This document shows positions 43,272 to 50,449 of a stretch of 64,000 nt of DNA, piece after piece. The position numbers and the translations under genes are program-made. The stretch's first letter is position 1. Every line of letters begins with the position of its first letter. The stretch spans positions 1-64,000 of the forward strand of contig NZ_BSEN01000012.1 of the NCBI RefSeq assembly GCF_027921845.1, given 5' to 3'. The DNA comes from Leifsonia poae. GTDB lineage: Bacteria; Actinomycetota; Actinomycetes; Actinomycetales; Microbacteriaceae. The notes beneath the pieces are model-generated. The model had not been told where the DNA came from and ran no database searches. It saw nothing but the letters and a program-made list of their open reading frames with translations.

Positions 43272-43628
43272 TCAGAGCTGCTGACGGTACCAGTCGATCT
43301 TCTCGCGCAGGTGATCCTGCTGGCTCCGCAGCCGGTCGATGTCGGCCTGCACCTGAGCGTCGTGCGCTTCGAGCAGGGCCAAACGCTCGCGAAGCGTCGT
43401 GTCGTCCGCCGACAACCTGCTGTACTCCTTGAGGTCGGCGATCGGCATCCCGGTGTCGCGCAGACAGCGCACCAGCCCGAGCCAGTCGACGTCCGCCTGC
43501 CGGTATCGTCGGCGGCCGCCCGCCGTGCGCTCGATCGGCCCGAGCAGTCCCTCTTTCTCGTAGTAGCGCAGGGTGTCGAGGCTGAATCCGGTGTTCTCGA
43601 CCACCTCGGCCGGCGTGTAATCCGTCAT
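43272..43628 (-). CDS. MerR-family regulator
   Basis: 118 aa. The N-terminal winged-helix DNA-binding domain is TPAEVVENTGFSLDTLRYYEKEGLLGPIERTAGGRRRYRQADVDWL; a C-terminal coiled-coil (LLEAHDAQVQADIDRLRSQQDHLREKI) serves as dimerisation helix. There is no cysteine cluster, so it does not sense metals like MerR or SoxR but resembles the short MerR proteins that control aldo-keto reductases. It is divergent from such a gene, with a perfect dyad in the shared promoter. Confidence 0.88.
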   Translation of the reverse strand: MTDYTPAEVVENTGFSLDTLRYYEKEGLLGPIERTAGGRRRYRQADVDWLGLVRCLRDTGMPIADLKEYSRLSADDTTLRERLALLEAHDAQVQADIDRLRSQQDHLREKIDWYRQQL

Positions 43629-43643
43629 GGTCACATCCTGCCC

Positions 43644-43674
43644 TTGATCTGGAGTGGACTCCAGGAGTCAGGCT
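43644..43674 (+). promoter_or_regulatory. MerR-type promoter with dyad in long spacer
   Basis: CTGGAGT-GG-ACTCCAG (43649-43664) is a perfect dyad between a -35-like TTGATC (43644-43649) and a weak -10-like CAGGCT (43669-43674), giving the over-long 19-bp spacer typical of MerR-controlled promoters. Transcription would begin at or very near the reductase ATG at 43681. Confidence 0.7.
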
Positions 43675-43680
43675 TGCCCC

Positions 43681-44628
43681 ATGACTGAATCGCCACTCGT
43701 CCTCGGCGCCATGATGTTCGGCGTCACCATCGATGAAGACACCTCGTTCGCCATCCTCGACCGCTTCGTCGAGGCCGGAGGCTCCTGGATCGACACGGCG
43801 GACTGCTACAGCTTCTGGGCCAGCGACAGCGGCTACGGCGGCGAGAGCGAAGCGCTCCTCGGCCGTTGGCTGAAGGCACGGCCCGGGATGCGCGAACGGG
43901 TCAGGATCTCGACGAAGGTCGGCGCCGAGCCCACGGTCGCCGGGGACTGGCCCGCCTCCCGGGAAGGGCTGTCCGCGCGCGCGATCCGAGAGGCCACCGC
44001 GGGCAGCCTCGAGCGGCTCGGTACCGATCACGTCGAACTCCTGTGGGCGCACATGGAAGACCGCTCGGTGCCCATCGAGGAGACCGCCGAAGCACTCTCG
44101 GCCCTCGTCGACGAAGGCATCGCCGGCAGGATCGGCGCGTCCAATCATCCGGCCTGGCGTGTCGAACGGGCGCGGGCACATCTGGCCGGGCTCGGGGGGC
44201 ATCCGTTCTCGGCGCTGCAATTGAGCCGCACCTTCCTGTCGACGCGGCCGGGCGCCGTGCCCGCCGGCCAGGACCATCGCTTCGGGCTGATGAGCGACGA
44301 GCAGGTCGACTACGCGGTCGAGAACGGCCTCGAGCTCTGGGCATACACGCCACTTCTGAGCGGTGCATACGACAACCCGGCCAAGAAGATCCCCGAGGCG
44401 TACCTGCACCCGGGCTCGGACCGCAGGCTGGAAGCGCTCGATCGCGTCGCGTCGGAGCTCGGCGTCGCCCGCGGCCAGGTCGTGCTCGCGTGGCTCGCGG
44501 GTGGCAGCCCGGCGATCCGGCCGATCCTCGGCGGCAGCAAGCTCGATCAGCTCGAAAGCGCCCTCGCCGGGGTCGCGCTGCAGCTCTCGGCCGAGCACCG
44601 CGCCCTGCTCGACGACGCGGCTGCCTAG
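43681..44628 (+). CDS. Aldo/keto reductase
   Basis: 315 aa NADPH-dependent aldo-keto reductase. The catalytic tetrad is Asp38 and Tyr43 (IDTADCYSF), Lys79 (ISTKVG) and His124 (LWAHMED). The C-terminal cofactor site is PILGGSKLDQLESAL. ATG 43681 was chosen over an upstream in-frame ATG at 43654 because the family starts at LVLGAMMFG and because the earlier start would lie within the MerR operator. No ribosome site precedes it, so it is probably a leaderless message. The divergent MerR gene suggests induction by an electrophile or aldehyde. Confidence 0.88.
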   Translation: MTESPLVLGAMMFGVTIDEDTSFAILDRFVEAGGSWIDTADCYSFWASDSGYGGESEALLGRWLKARPGMRERVRISTKVGAEPTVAGDWPASREGLSARAIREATAGSLERLGTDHVELLWAHMEDRSVPIEETAEALSALVDEGIAGRIGASNHPAWRVERARAHLAGLGGHPFSALQLSRTFLSTRPGAVPAGQDHRFGLMSDEQVDYAVENGLELWAYTPLLSGAYDNPAKKIPEAYLHPGSDRRLEALDRVASELGVARGQVVLAWLAGGSPAIRPILGGSKLDQLESALAGVALQLSAEHRALLDDAAA

Positions 44629-44635
44629 CGGCACC

Positions 44636-44702
44636 TTCGTTGAGGGGTGGCGAACGCGGGCACCATCGGCGTGTTTAGGCCGATTTGCCACCCGTCAACG
44701 AA
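44636..44702. repeat. Intergenic palindromic repeat, copy 2 (inverted)
   Basis: Outer arms 44636-44651 and 44687-44702 pair with one mismatch; an inner stem ATCGGC (44665-44670) pairs with 44679-44684. The loop holds the complement of the TAAACACGCCGA core found in the copy at 43194-43262, so the elements are homologous and oppositely oriented. It lies 7 nt after the reductase stop. Confidence 0.85.
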
Positions 44703-44769
44703 AGGCACCCTGGGGATGGGGGCGCGTGCCGGGATAGCATCGCGGGAAGCCGAAACCCGAGGAGCGCCC

Positions 44770-45567
44770 ATGTCGTCCATCGCCGCCAACCTGGAGTGGC
44801 TGTTCACCGAGGCGGGCGACGACACGGCATCGCGCATCCGGGCCGCCGCCGCCCACGGGCTCGACGCGGTCGAGATCTGGGGATGGCGCGAGAAGGATCT
44901 CGACGCGATCGCCGCGGCGCTCGACGACACCGGCGTCACGCTGCTGTCGCTGATCGTCGACCCGAAAGCCGACCTCGCCGATCCCGCCACGCACGCCGGC
45001 TACCTGGATGACGTGCGCGACTCGCTCGCTGCAGCCCAGCGGCTCGGCTCGCCGTATCTGGTGGCGGTCTCGGGCGACGAGATCGCGGGTGTCGACCGCG
45101 CGACCCAGCACGCGGCCATCGTCGACGTGCTGTCGGCGGCCGCCGCCATCCTCGACGGCACGGGGGTGACGATCCTGCTCGAGCCGCTGAACACCCGGGT
45201 CGACCACGTCGGCACCTACCTGTCGTCGACCCGCGAGGGGCTGGAGATCGTGCGCGAGGTCGGGTCGCCGAACATCCGGCTGCTGCTGGATGCGTACCAC
45301 GCACTGATGATGGACGAGGACCTCGCGGAGGCGGTCGGCGGCGACATCGCGCTCGTCGGCCACGTGCAGGTGGCGGATGCCCCGGGTCGCCACGAGCCGG
45401 GAACGGGCACGATCGACTGGGAGCGGCAGTTCCGCACGCTCCGCGACCTCGGCTACACCGGGCGGTTCGGGATGGAATACACGCCGACGACCGAGACCGT
45501 CGCGTCGCTCGCCGCCGTGGAGGAGATCGCCGAGCGCGTCGACGGACGGGTCCCCCGCCCTCACTGA
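44770..45567 (+). CDS. Sugar phosphate isomerase/epimerase, hydroxypyruvate isomerase (Hyi)-like
   Basis: 265 aa TIM-barrel protein of the AP-endonuclease-2 superfamily. It begins AANLEWLFTEAG as in Hyi-type isomerases. Metal and catalytic residues are visible in ILLEPLNTRVDH (Glu), LLLDAYHALM (Asp), GHVQVADAPGRHEPGTG (His) and FGMEYTPT (Glu). It would interconvert hydroxypyruvate and tartronate semialdehyde or a related keto/aldose pair. The ATG has GAGGAG nearby. It is a single gene, with no glyoxylate-pathway partner in the window. Confidence 0.78.
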   Translation: MSSIAANLEWLFTEAGDDTASRIRAAAAHGLDAVEIWGWREKDLDAIAAALDDTGVTLLSLIVDPKADLADPATHAGYLDDVRDSLAAAQRLGSPYLVAVSGDEIAGVDRATQHAAIVDVLSAAAAILDGTGVTILLEPLNTRVDHVGTYLSSTREGLEIVREVGSPNIRLLLDAYHALMMDEDLAEAVGGDIALVGHVQVADAPGRHEPGTGTIDWERQFRTLRDLGYTGRFGMEYTPTTETVASLAAVEEIAERVDGRVPRPH

Positions 45568-45600
45568 CCGCGAACCTGGACGATTGCCGCATGCAATTTG

Positions 45601-45644
45601 CGCCCAATGGGCGTACCTTTGCCGAAACGCGATACATCGCGTTT
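45601..45644 (+). promoter_or_regulatory. Tandem palindromes upstream of the pspA operon
   Basis: CGCCCA-A-TGGGCG (45601-45613) and AAACGCG-ATACAT-CGCGTTT (45625-45644) are two perfect dyads in the 100-bp promoter region before the membrane protein/pspA pair. They are candidate binding sites for an envelope-stress regulator; I cannot assign which one. Confidence 0.55.
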
Positions 45645-45667
45645 GTACCAGACTGCAGAGGAGCTCA

Positions 45668-46291
45668 GTGACGCCCATGATGGTGCTAGCCGGAGTGCTG
45701 ATCGCACTCGCCCTCATCGCCCTCACGGGCATCCTCGTCGGTGTGCTCATCGTTCGGGCGATCTACAAGCGGATCCGCCGCAACCGCGCCCTGAACCATG
45801 CCGTGCTCCGCACGCGCACCGCCTTCACCTGGGGCCCGCAGCAGCAGGTGCTCAAGCTCCGGATGCGGCTCAACGACGCGCTCGACAGCGGACGGGCCGC
45901 CGTGGACATCGCCCTGCGCGGCTCCGGCCCGCGAGGCGAACTCGTGCGATTGTTCCGCCGGATCCAGGCCGAGGGCTCGACGCTCGACACGCAGCTGCGG
46001 CTGATGGAGAGCGAGACCGACACCGCCGTGCTCGCCGCGGAGGTCCCGACCGCACGCGACCGGGTCGAGCAGATGGAGGGGATCGTGCGCCGGTTGCGTA
46101 CCGCGGTCTCGTCCGGCCTCGGGGAACTCAGCGACGATGCGCTCGTCGCGCTGCGAGCGGACGTCGACCGCGAGGTCGCCGCCCTGCACGCCGGAGTGCA
46201 GGAACTGCACACCCTCAACGCCTACGACGGCCTGCCCCAGCCTCGCCGCCAACCATCGACGAACCGACTCTACGGGGGGAACGAATCATGA
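45668..46291 (+). CDS. Membrane-anchored coiled-coil protein, PspA partner
   Basis: 207 aa. One N-terminal membrane span (about 5-30, VLAGVLIALALIALTGILVGVLI) is followed by a basic stretch (YKRIRRNRALN) and a long helical, coiled-coil-prone cytoplasmic part. It starts at GTG 45668 with GAGGAG upstream (an ATG follows at codon 4). The stop overlaps the pspA start as ATGA, so the two are made together. No known family is recognised. The context suggests a membrane docking or sensing partner for PspA. Confidence 0.7.
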   Translation: MTPMMVLAGVLIALALIALTGILVGVLIVRAIYKRIRRNRALNHAVLRTRTAFTWGPQQQVLKLRMRLNDALDSGRAAVDIALRGSGPRGELVRLFRRIQAEGSTLDTQLRLMESETDTAVLAAEVPTARDRVEQMEGIVRRLRTAVSSGLGELSDDALVALRADVDREVAALHAGVQELHTLNAYDGLPQPRRQPSTNRLYGGNES

Positions 46292-47070
46292 GCAGCAACA
46301 CGTCCAGGATGCGCGACATCTTCCGCATCAAGACCTCACGTGCACTCGACAGGATGGAGGACCCCCGCGAGGCCCTCGACGACAGCTACGACCAGCAGGT
46401 CCGGATGCTGCAGCAGGTGCGTCAAGGGCTGGCCGAAGTCGCGACGGCCCGCAAGCGCATCGAGCTGCAGGGCCAGGAGATGGGCGCACGCTATCAGCGC
46501 CTCGCGCAGCAGGCCCAGGAGGCGCTGACCCAGGGCCGCGAGGACCTCGCCAGAAAAGCACTCGAACGGCGCTCCCTCCTGGAGGGCCAGGTGGCCGCGC
46601 TGCGCGATCAGCACGCCATGCTCGAGCGGCAGCAGGCGCAGTTGCAGGAGAACGAGCGCCGTCTCACCGAGCGCCTCGAAGCCTTCCGGGTCGAGAAGGA
46701 GACGATGAAGGCCTCCTACACGGCATCGCAGGCGCAGGCCCGGGCGAACGAGGTGGCTGCGGGCATCAGCACCCAGATGAACGACGCCGGGGCGAGCCTC
46801 AACCGCGCGAAGGACAAGATCGCGCAGATGCAGGCGCGCGCCTCGGCGACCGAGGAACTGCTCGCCAGCGGCGCCCTCAACGACCTGACGGCGCCGGCCG
46901 ACTCCGACCTCGAGCGGCAGCTCGCGGCGGGCGCCGCCAAAGCCGACGTCGAACGTCAGTTGCAGTCGATGAAGGATGCGGCCGCGGCCGGCTCCCGCGA
47001 CGGCGCCGGATCGAACCCCAACGACCCCGACAGCTGGAAGAGTATCGGCCAGGGCTCCAGCGCCCCCTGA
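46288..47070 (+). CDS. PspA/IM30 family protein
   Basis: 260 aa, almost wholly helical and coiled-coil. The PspA landmarks are the N-terminal IFRIKTSRALDRMEDPREALD segment and YDQQVRMLQQVRQGLAEVATARKRIE; a Gly/Ala/Asp-rich tail ends the protein. PspA forms oligomers at the inner face of the membrane and protects it during envelope stress. Its partners PspB/C or ClgR are not found here; the membrane protein encoded upstream is the only linked gene. Confidence 0.88.
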   Translation: MSSNTSRMRDIFRIKTSRALDRMEDPREALDDSYDQQVRMLQQVRQGLAEVATARKRIELQGQEMGARYQRLAQQAQEALTQGREDLARKALERRSLLEGQVAALRDQHAMLERQQAQLQENERRLTERLEAFRVEKETMKASYTASQAQARANEVAAGISTQMNDAGASLNRAKDKIAQMQARASATEELLASGALNDLTAPADSDLERQLAAGAAKADVERQLQSMKDAAAAGSRDGAGSNPNDPDSWKSIGQGSSAP

Positions 47071-47080
47071 CATCGCACGC

Positions 47081-47356
47081 TCAGGCGGTCGGCGGGCGCT
47101 CCCGCGCCAGCCGTTCGCCATGGAACATCACGATGCTCGCCGCGATGAGCGCGGCTCCGATGCGGGGAACGAGCTCTTTGGCGACCCCGAGCACGGCGTG
47201 GACCACCGACAGCAATCCCGCGTCGACGCCCGTCGCGCCCAGCGTCTGCATCGTGTACGACACCGGGAGGTAGAAGAGGTCGAGTGCCACGGCGGCCACG
47301 GTCACGGCGATGCCCCAGCACAGCACCACCCTCGGGGTCAATCGCGTGCGCGTCAT
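47081..47356 (-). CDS. Hypothetical small membrane protein
   Basis: 91 aa with two hydrophobic segments, about residues 10-30 (VVLCWGIAVTVAAVALDLFYL) and 55-78. It converges with pspA, leaving 10 nt between stops. In-frame starts further upstream (47362 and beyond) are possible; ATG 47354-47356 was chosen because MTRTRLTPR gives a normal positive-inside beginning. No family is recognised. Confidence 0.5.
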   Translation of the reverse strand: MTRTRLTPRVVLCWGIAVTVAAVALDLFYLPVSYTMQTLGATGVDAGLLSVVHAVLGVAKELVPRIGAALIAASIVMFHGERLARERPPTA

Positions 47357-47638
47357 CCATCGCCTCCCCATCGAGCCGCAGCAGCATCCGACCACCCTGG
47401 CGGAACAACATGACGCGATCAGAGCCTGACGCTTTAACACGTGCGGCGACGCGGACGGACCCGTCCGAATTGCCGCCGTCTACGCGTTGAAGACAATTTG
47501 AGCCTGCCGAGCGCTGCATGCAGTCGACAGACGTACGAATACATGCGTTCAACAACTGCCCGGCACAGCGACGGCACGGACGCGGTAAAATCGCTAGGCA
47601 GGCTCGCCCCACGCTCGTGGACAGGCGGGCCTTGCTGT
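47357..47638. other. Non-coding stretch of lower G+C
   Basis: No convincing coding pattern on either strand, no tRNA-like fold and no obvious repeat. It adjoins the DUF3800 remnant, and its lower G+C and mixed composition suggest debris of an old insertion. Confidence 0.5.
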
Positions 47639-47845
47639 TTAAACAATCTGTTGCGGAGACCCCGCCGGATCGTTCGCGGCAAGGTATCGCGTGTACCAGT
47701 CCCAGGCGAACTCGTTGAGCGAATGCTTGTTCACGTGGGCGTACGCGGTGTAGGCGACGAGGTCAGCCATATGTGTCCACTGCGATCGCTTCGAGTCGTG
47801 AAACATCAGGTCTTCGATGATGTGTCGCGTGTCGAGTGCTAGTGA
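47639..47845 (-). pseudogene. DUF3800 protein C-terminal remnant
   Basis: About 65 codons remain open on the minus strand, ending at TAA 47639-47641. They read LDTRHIIEDLMFHDSK, then QWTHMADLVAYTAYAHVN and FAWDWYTRYLAAN. The DSK and ADLVAY-type phrases are the conserved C-terminal end of DUF3800 proteins, which are common in mobile and defence regions. The N-terminal catalytic DE-rich part is missing: the frame runs straight into the end of the adjacent SDR gene. It is therefore a truncated relic, not a small functional gene. Confidence 0.7.
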
Positions 47846-47854
47846 TCGGTGGGC

Positions 47855-47874
47855 GTAGGGGCAAGCGCCCCTAC
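47855..47874 (-). terminator. Hairpin at the end of the SDR gene
   Basis: GTAGGGGC (47855-47862) pairs with 47867-47874 around a 4-nt loop. The stem overlaps the SDR stop codon and lies at the junction with the DUF3800 remnant. It has no U-tract. Confidence 0.5.
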
Positions 47875-48827
47875 TCGGCCGAGAGCTGCCCGTCGGCGCG
47901 CAGCCAGTCGACGGCCTCGCGCACCGCCTCGAGGCTCGTGTGAGCGGGTGCGTAGCCGAGCTCGTCGCGCGCCTTCCGGATGCTCATCGAATGGCTGCGC
48001 GCGATGTGCTCGTAGGTCGTTCGCGCGTCGTCGTCCGCGATCCGGGAACGGAACTCGTCGAACGGGAGGTACTCGATCGACGCGTCGCGTCCGAACCAGC
48101 CGGCCGCCGCTTCCGCGAAGCCGCGGAGCGTCAGAGCGCGCTCGGACACGATGTTGTAGAACTCGGTTCGTTCTGAGCGTGGGGCATCGACGGCGAGCGC
48201 GAACGCCTGAGCGACGTCGTCTGCGTGCACATGGTGCACCGTTTCGAGCCCGAAGTTCGGGAGCAGCAGCGTGCCGCCGCTGGCGAGGGCCTCCCAGACA
48301 CCGAGGTCGAGGTTGCCCTGCGGGTTGATGATCTTCCAGCCGGGACCACTGATGTGGCCGGGTCGCAGCACCTGACTCGGAAAGCCGTTCTCGCCCTCGT
48401 GCCGCAGCAACGCCTCGATGGCGGCCTTGCCGACTCCGTAGTCGCCCCACGGCGGGCTGCTCTCCGCCTCGGACTCGGTGGCCGGGACCGCCGCGAGCGT
48501 TCCGTAGACCCAGATCGTGCTGCACATCACGAGCCGCGAACGACCCCGGATGGCGTCGACGAGCTGCCGCGCGGAGTCGGCGGTGAAGCAGATCATGTCG
48601 ACCACGACATCCGCGTCGAGCGCAGCAATGCGCGCGCCGAAGGTTCCCTCGGCATCCTCGGCCGTGCGGTCGGCCGTGACGATCTCGACGTGACTCCAGG
48701 CCGGGTCGTCCCGGTAGGGAGCGGATGTCCCCCGGCTCACAGCGACGACCTGGTGGCCGGCGCCGACGAGTCGGGGGATCAGGTATCCGCCAACGTGTCC
48801 TGTCGCACCGATGACGACGACCTTCAT
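47871..48827 (-). CDS. NAD-dependent epimerase/dehydratase (extended SDR)
   Basis: 318 aa. It opens VVVIGATGHVGGYLIPRL (GxxGxxG at 7-13), with STIWVYG and DYGVGKAAIEALL containing the Tyr-x-x-x-Lys pair of an active SDR. The segment VLRPGHISGPGW and the C-terminal EYLPFDEFR fit the NAD-epimerase family. Its C-terminus abuts the DUF3800 remnant, but the protein has a normal length. It is a single gene; the substrate is unknown. Confidence 0.8.
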   Translation of the reverse strand: MKVVVIGATGHVGGYLIPRLVGAGHQVVAVSRGTSAPYRDDPAWSHVEIVTADRTAEDAEGTFGARIAALDADVVVDMICFTADSARQLVDAIRGRSRLVMCSTIWVYGTLAAVPATESEAESSPPWGDYGVGKAAIEALLRHEGENGFPSQVLRPGHISGPGWKIINPQGNLDLGVWEALASGGTLLLPNFGLETVHHVHADDVAQAFALAVDAPRSERTEFYNIVSERALTLRGFAEAAAGWFGRDASIEYLPFDEFRSRIADDDARTTYEHIARSHSMSIRKARDELGYAPAHTSLEAVREAVDWLRADGQLSAE

Positions 48828-48858
48828 ACTGCTCCTCGTGGACGGAAGCGCGCCTGCG

Positions 48859-48996
48859 CTACCTCTTCTTGACGTTGCTCACGACGTCGGCGGCGTGGTC
48901 CTGCGCGTCGCGCTTCGCGTGCTTGTCCGCGCGTTTCTCCTTGAGGGAGCGCGCTGCCGGCGTGGCGGTCGTCTTGCGTGATGATTTCTCGCCCAT
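48859..48996 (-). CDS. Small basic hypothetical protein (45 aa)
   Basis: 45 aa, highly charged: MGEKSSRKTTATPAARSLKE at the start and KHAKRDAQDHAADVV in the middle, ending NVKKR. It is supported by a perfect GGAGG seven bases before the ATG and by normal codon usage. It resembles the short lysine-rich proteins seen in many Microbacteriaceae genomes, which may bind nucleic acid or be induced under stress. It is a single gene 31 nt upstream of the SDR gene. Confidence 0.65.
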   Translation of the reverse strand: MGEKSSRKTTATPAARSLKEKRADKHAKRDAQDHAADVVSNVKKR

Positions 48997-49119
48997 TGTG
49001 ATTCCTCCATCGGGAGCCACGATGGCTCGGTAATCCGAAGGCTATGCCCTCGTGGACCGTGCACCTACGGTTCTGCGGGATTCGCGGCCAACGCGCACCT
49101 GCGGTGGCCGGGGCACGCG

Positions 49120-49896
49120 TCAGTTCAGCGGCCGGGTGCCCTCGGGGAGCGCACCGCCGGCGTAGAGCTCCCGCGCAGCATCCTGCAACGCGGTGAGGGC
49201 GACCCTCTGCGTCCACGGGCCGTACGAGACTCGGGCGACGCCGAGTTCCTGCAGCCGCGCGGGAGCAACGGAGCCGGGAACGCCGATCACGCTCAGCTTG
49301 CGCTCGCCCAGACCGCCGACCAATGTCTCGATCGTCGCTTCATCGAGCAGCCCGGGCACGAAGACGCATGTGGCCCCTTCGTCGAGAAACGCACGACCGC
49401 GCTCGATCGCTTCGCGTGCCTTTTCCTCCGCCGGGCGCGGGTCCTCGCCCAGAAAGACGTCGGTCCGCGCGTTGAGAGCGAACCGAACACCCTCGGCGTC
49501 GGCCGCGGCCACCGCCGCACGAACAGCGGCGACCGCCTCGGCGAACGGGCGCTTGGCATCTTCCAGATTCGCGCCGACGGCACCGACACCGATCGCCCGC
49601 CGGATGGTCGTGCCCGGGTCGCCGTATCCGGCCTCCAGGTCCGCGCTCACCGGCAGGTCGGTCGCGTCGACGATGCGCGCGATCGCGTCGAGCATCAGGT
49701 CGAGGGGGATCTTCTCGCCGTCTTCGTAGCCGAAGGACGCGGCGATGGAGTGGCTGGCAGTGGCGATGGCGCGCGTTTCAGGGAGGCCGGCGATCACCGT
49801 GGTGCTCACGGCATCCCAGACATTGACGACCTGAAGCAGTTCGGTGGCATCGTGCAAGCGGCGGAGTTCGGTCGCGCGTTCTCGTATGTCGGTCAT
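49120..49896 (-). CDS. Isocitrate lyase/phosphoenolpyruvate mutase-like protein
   Basis: 258 aa of the ICL/PEPM superfamily. Landmarks are LQVVNVWDAVSTTVIAGL at the start, ATASHSIAASFGY, the metal/substrate segment LPVSADLEAGYG with its DLEAGYG motif, GANLEDAKRP and ALNARTDVFL. It lacks the KKCGH motif of true isocitrate lyase, so it is more likely a carboxyphosphonoenolpyruvate/oxaloacetate-type lyase or methylisocitrate-lyase-like enzyme of unknown substrate. The ATG is at 49894-49896; an 11-bp tandem repeat lies just upstream. Confidence 0.82.
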   Translation of the reverse strand: MTDIRERATELRRLHDATELLQVVNVWDAVSTTVIAGLPETRAIATASHSIAASFGYEDGEKIPLDLMLDAIARIVDATDLPVSADLEAGYGDPGTTIRRAIGVGAVGANLEDAKRPFAEAVAAVRAAVAAADAEGVRFALNARTDVFLGEDPRPAEEKAREAIERGRAFLDEGATCVFVPGLLDEATIETLVGGLGERKLSVIGVPGSVAPARLQELGVARVSYGPWTQRVALTALQDAARELYAGGALPEGTRPLN

Positions 49897-49921
49897 CTCT
49901 GCACCATACGTCCGCGCCCGT

Positions 49922-49954
49922 GCCTCCGCGAGGCCTCCGCGAGGCCTCCGCGAG
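49922..49954. repeat. Three 11-bp palindromic tandem repeats
   Basis: GCCTCCGCGAG is repeated three times in perfect tandem, and each junction makes the palindrome GCCTC-CGC-GAGGC. It lies 26 bp upstream of the PEP-mutase-like ATG within the divergent intergenic region. Confidence 0.85.
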
Positions 49955-50010
49955 GCCCCGGCCCGTCCAGGTGACGACGGCGGGGTGACGACGGTCCGTA
50001 GGCTGGGGAG

Positions 50011-50211
50011 ATGGACGACGACGAGCGCCGCCGGCGGGCCGCCGAGCAGGAGCAGCGCGCACTGAGCGCTCTCGAGTCGATCATGAAGGGTGGCGACCTC
50101 GGGCAGGAGACCCAGAGCCTCTCCAACGAGTTCACCGACCGCCAGACCGCGCGCCTCGGCGCCTGGTGGCGCCGCCTGTTCCGGCGGAAGCCGCGCGATC
50201 CGCAAACCTGA
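50011..50211 (+). CDS. Small hypothetical protein (66 aa)
   Basis: 66 aa charged protein: DDDERRRRAAEQEQRALSAL, then GGDLGQETQSLSNEF and a basic WWRRLFRRKPRD tail. The first half is probably helical. No family is recognised. It is divergent from the PEP-mutase-like gene and precedes the S8 protease gene by about 240 bp. Confidence 0.55.
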   Translation: MDDDERRRRAAEQEQRALSALESIMKGGDLGQETQSLSNEFTDRQTARLGAWWRRLFRRKPRDPQT

Positions 50212-50449
50212 ACGATCTCTCATCTTTCCGTTGACCCCGCCTGCGGCCCCTCGGTACCATCGGGACCGTAGGCATGCACCGGGCGTTCTACCGGTGCGCA
50301 CTCCATGACCCCGCATCCGCGCAGTCCACATCCGCGCATTCCGCTCCGCGCATCCCGCAGCCGCGCACCGGAGATCGAGGCCCGGTCCGTCTGACCGACC
50401 GTGGATGCGACATCCGTCGCCCACCGGACGCGGCGAAAGGACAGTCATC

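Noticed and set aside
43194-44702. Intact insertion sequence around the MerR/reductase genes
   Set aside because: No transposase and no target-site duplication could be seen. Only the inverted repeats are real, so they are reported as repeats.
47357-47638. A tRNA or attachment site beside the DUF3800 remnant
   Set aside because: No cloverleaf-like arms, no TTCGA T-loop and no direct repeat pair could be found in or around the interval.
49922-49954. CRISPR array
   Set aside because: The units are only 11 bp with no spacers and no cas genes nearby.
50405-50449. Earlier ATG for the S8 protease
   Set aside because: It would place the GAAAGGA ribosome site inside the gene, and the added residues have no signal-peptide character.
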